Assembly (NCBI GenBank): GCA_900769765.1
Contig: CAAGHW010000012.1
Coordinates: 1-9,509, forward strand
Length of the DNA stretch: 9,509 nucleotides
Reading direction: 5' to 3'
Source: Bacteroidaceae bacterium
GTDB taxonomy: Bacteria > Bacteroidota > Bacteroidia > Bacteroidales > Bacteroidaceae
The number at the start of each line of letters is the position of its first letter. The stretch's first letter is position 1. Both the position numbers and the translations under genes were made by a program. Below are positions 7,214 through 9,509 of this stretch, one piece after another. The notes beneath the pieces are model-generated. The model was not told the origin of the DNA, did not search any database, and saw only the letters and a program-made list of their open reading frames with translations.

Positions 7214-7251
7214 CACAAAAGCCACCAAACGGTGGCTTTTGTGTTATTTAT
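7206..7251. terminator. Bidirectional intrinsic terminator shared by convergent genes
   Basis: Perfect 21-bp arms (7206-7226 and 7231-7251) surround an AAAC loop. The core GCCACC/GGTGGC is G/C-rich and is flanked by an A-run on one side and a T-run on the other, so it works as a U-tailed hairpin on both strands. It covers the TAA of the methyltransferase gene (7211-7213, + strand) and the TAA of uvrB (7248-7250, - strand); the two genes are only 34 bp apart. Confidence 0.9.
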
Positions 7252-9278
7252 TGCTCTTTTCTTTTTAGCAGTTCCTGTAGCTTGAACATCTCGTCGCGGT
7301 ATTGTGCCGCTTCTACGAATTCCATTTTATCTACAGCCTCCTGCATCAGGCGACGTGTGCGCTCGATGCTCTTCTTTAGTTGTTCGGCATTCATGTATTC
7401 CACAATAGGGTCACAGGCAATGGCGTTCTGTATCTCCTCCTCGTAATATCTCTTTGTGCCTCGTTTGTCCTCTTTCTCCTTTCTTTCCAAAGCAAGAGCA
7501 TTGGTAATCTCTTTCTTTATCTGTGTTGGTGTTATGCCGTTCTCTTCGTTGTAGCGCATCTGTTTCTCTCTGCGTCGGTTTGTCTCGTCCATGGTGCGTT
7601 TCATGCTGTCGGTGATGTTGTCGGCATAGAAAATGACAAGTCCGTTCACGTTGCGTGCGGCGCGTCCTGCGGTCTGTGTCAGCGAACGGTGGCTGCGCAG
7701 GAATCCTTCCTTGTCGGCATCGAGTATGGCTACAAGTGATACTTCCGGCAGGTCGAGTCCTTCGCGCAACAGGTTTACGCCTATAAGTACATCGTACAGT
7801 CCTTCGCGCAGGTCGGTCATTATCTGTATGCGTTCAAGGGTATCCACGTCGCTGTGTATGTAGTTGCATCGCACGCCGTTGCGTTGCAGATAGTCGGTAA
7901 GTTCCTCAGCCATTCGTTTTGTAAGTGTCGTAACAAGGACGCGTTCCTCGCGTTCTACGCGCAACTGTATCTCTTCCATTAAGTCATCGACCTGGTTGGC
8001 AATGGGGCGCACCTCTATTACAGGGTCAAGCAATCCTGTGGGGCGTATAACCTGTTCAACGACAACGCCTTCGCTCTTTTCAAGCTCGTAGTCGGCAGGT
8101 GTCGCGCTTACATAGATGGTCTGCGGCGTCAGGGCTTCAAATTCTTCGAATTTCAATGGGCGGTTGTCGAATGCGGCAGGCAGTCGGAATCCGAACTCCA
8201 CAAGGTTCTTCTTGCGTGCGCGGTCACCGCCGTACATGGCGTGTATCTGTGGAACACTCACGTGGCTCTCATCGATGATGAGCAGAAAGTCGTTCGGAAA
8301 AAAGTCGAGCAGGCAGTATGGACGTGTTCCGGCTTCGCGTCCGTCGAAGTAGCGTGAATAGTTCTCTATTCCCGAGCAGTGTCCCAGTTCGCGCAGCATC
8401 TCAATGTCGTATGTAACACGTTCGTGCAGTCTCTTTGCTTCGAGCGGTTTCCCTATCTCCCGGAAATACTCTTCGCGGTCGGCAAGGTCTTTCTCAATCT
8501 CGGCTATGGCGCGTAGGGTGCTCTCCTTGGTGGTCATGAAAAGGTTTGCGGGGTATATCTTGTAGTCGTCGAATGTGGTCAGACGTGTTCCTGTAACACT
8601 GTCAATCTCTTCGATGCTGTCAATGTCGTCGTCCCAGAAGGTGATTCGCAGAACATGGTCGCAATATGCAAGGCTCACCTCTACGGTGTCGCCCTTGACA
8701 CGGAAATTTCCTCGTTCCAGGCTGATGTCGTTGCGGGTGTAAAGGCTGCCTACAAGCTTGCGTAGGAATACGTTGCGGTCAATCTTCTGTCCCACGCGAA
8801 TCTCTATCACGTTGTTGTAGAAGTCGCTCGGATTGCCCATACCGTATATGCACGAGACGGATGATATTACTACGACATCCTTTCTGCCCGAGAGTAGGGC
8901 CGATGTGGCGGCAAGGCGTAGTTTGTCTATCTCGTCGTTGATGGCAAGGTCTTTCTCGATGTATGTGTCGCTTGATGGGATGTACGCTTCGGGCTGGTAG
9001 TAGTCGTAGTATGATACATAGTACTCTACGGCATTGTTGGGGAAGAATCCCTTGAACTCGTTGTAGAGCTGGGCTGCCAGGGTCTTGTTGTGGCTGAGGA
9101 TTAGAGTGGGGCGGTTAATCTCCTTTATGACGTTTGCCATTGTGAAAGTCTTGCCGGAGCCGGTTACTCCGAGCAGGGTCTGTGCCGCTGTTCCCGCCTT
9201 TATGCCTTCAACAAGTTGTGCAATAGCTTCGGGCTGGTCGCCCATAGGTGCATAATCCGATACAAGTTCAAATTTCAT
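7248..9278 (-). CDS. uvrB: Excinuclease ABC subunit UvrB
   Basis: UvrB is the damage-verifying helicase-like subunit of nucleotide excision repair: UvrA2 loads it on lesions, and it then recruits UvrC for dual incision. The 676-residue product is full length (E. coli 673). Visible features: Walker A GVTGSGKT (37-44), the aromatic beta-hairpin region YYVSYYDYYQPEAYIP (86-101) that inserts between strands, Walker B with DESH (336-339), SATP (391-394), helicase motif V (GVNLLREGLDLPEV), motif VI QTAGRAARN (535-543), and a C-terminal UVR motif (about 635-670) that contacts UvrC. The start is fixed by MKFELVSDYAPMGDQPEAI, typical of the family. It is convergent with the mtaB operon and has its own upstream promoter. 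No other repair gene is visible, as is usual because uvr genes are scattered. Confidence 0.97.
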   Translation of the reverse strand: MKFELVSDYAPMGDQPEAIAQLVEGIKAGTAAQTLLGVTGSGKTFTMANVIKEINRPTLILSHNKTLAAQLYNEFKGFFPNNAVEYYVSYYDYYQPEAYIPSSDTYIEKDLAINDEIDKLRLAATSALLSGRKDVVVISSVSCIYGMGNPSDFYNNVIEIRVGQKIDRNVFLRKLVGSLYTRNDISLERGNFRVKGDTVEVSLAYCDHVLRITFWDDDIDSIEEIDSVTGTRLTTFDDYKIYPANLFMTTKESTLRAIAEIEKDLADREEYFREIGKPLEAKRLHERVTYDIEMLRELGHCSGIENYSRYFDGREAGTRPYCLLDFFPNDFLLIIDESHVSVPQIHAMYGGDRARKKNLVEFGFRLPAAFDNRPLKFEEFEALTPQTIYVSATPADYELEKSEGVVVEQVIRPTGLLDPVIEVRPIANQVDDLMEEIQLRVEREERVLVTTLTKRMAEELTDYLQRNGVRCNYIHSDVDTLERIQIMTDLREGLYDVLIGVNLLREGLDLPEVSLVAILDADKEGFLRSHRSLTQTAGRAARNVNGLVIFYADNITDSMKRTMDETNRRREKQMRYNEENGITPTQIKKEITNALALERKEKEDKRGTKRYYEEEIQNAIACDPIVEYMNAEQLKKSIERTRRLMQEAVDKMEFVEAAQYRDEMFKLQELLKRKEQ

Positions 9279-9304
9279 ATGTGTATTCTGTAAAAAGTGA
9301 ACCG

Positions 9305-9334
9305 CTAATATAAGAATTTTTTTTCACATGGCAA
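9305..9334 (-). promoter_or_regulatory. Probable uvrB promoter
   Basis: Read on the - strand, TTG (9334-9332) is followed after exactly 19 nt by TATATTAG (9312-9305), one base off the Bacteroidota -7 consensus TAnnTTTG. The spacer holds a run of eight A. The -7 box ends 26 nt before the uvrB ATG, implying a leader of roughly 20 nt. No SOS-type operator was recognised in it. Confidence 0.5.
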
Positions 9335-9384
9335 TCGGTAGGTGGTTCCAAAATCGTCTGTATTAAGATTATTTTGAAAGAAAA

Positions 9385-9412
9385 TATAAATAAAGGTTGT
9401 AGTCTATTTATA
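9385..9412. repeat. A/T dyad around the -33 element of the right-edge promoter
   Basis: Perfect 8-bp arms TATAAATA (9385-9392) and TATTTATA (9405-9412) are separated by 12 nt, and the centre of symmetry falls on the TTG of the promoter described next. The position fits an operator, but A/T-only arms of this length arise readily by chance in such DNA. Confidence 0.3.
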
Positions 9413-9427
9413 ATGTGATTATCTTTG
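9397..9427 (+). promoter_or_regulatory. Near-consensus outward promoter for a gene beyond the right edge
   Basis: TTG (9397-9399), then 20 nt, then TATCTTTG (9420-9427): an exact TAnnTTTG -7 box at the standard Bacteroidota spacing. It points right, away from uvrB, and no start codon of a long ORF occurs in the remaining 82 nt, so the gene it serves lies outside the window with a leader of at least about 70 nt. Confidence 0.6.
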
Positions 9428-9509
9428 AACATAATATGTGTTTTAAACTTTAAAGCAGGTACACCTTGAACTTTTATAGATAAATCAAGTAATATTTTTT
9501 CTATTTCAA

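Noticed and set aside
9436..9453. Five-codon ORF (MCFKL) after the right-edge promoter
   Set aside because: Too short to support and has no initiation context; the ATG falls near the expected transcription start.
1..9509. Mobile element, CRISPR, tRNA/rRNA or defence system
   Set aside because: No transposase or recombinase motifs, no regularly spaced repeats, no tRNA cloverleaf or rRNA-like sequence, and no defence-type domains were seen; all sizeable coding capacity is accounted for by identifiable genes.

Overview
The window looks like a stretch of a Bacteroidales (phylum Bacteroidota) chromosome. Several signals agree: promoter cores of the Bacteroidota TAnnTTTG type (TATCTTTG at 3642 and 9420), A/T-rich leaders without a Shine-Dalgarno sequence, a LacZ-type GH2 enzyme ending in what resembles a type IX secretion C-terminal domain, and housekeeping proteins (MtaB, UvrB and an RsmI-like methylase) of recognisable type. 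The type IX-like tail fits Prevotella- or Porphyromonas-like lineages better than Bacteroides proper, but this is inference and no genus can be fixed from the window.

Layout. (1) 2-3568, + strand: the 3' portion of a large secreted GH2 beta-galactosidase-type enzyme. Its start lies left of the window. (2) 3569-3720: A/T-rich intergenic region with a promoter core and a possible 10-residue leader ORF. (3) 3721-3921: a 66-residue Ala/Val/Pro-rich lipoprotein, followed by two RNA hairpins, the second a strong intrinsic terminator. (4) 4149-7213: a three-gene operon with 4-nt gaps, encoding the tRNA methylthiotransferase MtaB, a family 2 glycosyltransferase and a short RsmI-like SAM-dependent methyltransferase. 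(5) A 21-bp-arm inverted repeat lying over both stop codons ends this operon and the convergent uvrB. (6) 7248-9278, - strand: complete uvrB. (7) 9279-9509: intergenic region with a promoter for uvrB and an outward-facing, near-consensus promoter for a gene beyond the right edge.

The genes fall into unrelated functional blocks: extracellular glycan degradation, a small envelope lipoprotein, RNA modification plus glycan synthesis, and nucleotide excision repair. The operon pairs a tRNA modification enzyme and a putative rRNA-type methylase around a glycosyltransferase; the sequence does not show a common pathway. I see no mobile element, CRISPR array, RNA gene or defence system, and nothing here amounts to a clearly new biological system. 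The points most worth a second look are the divergent RsmI-like protein, the small repeat-bearing lipoprotein with its leader and hairpins, and the tail of the GH2 enzyme.
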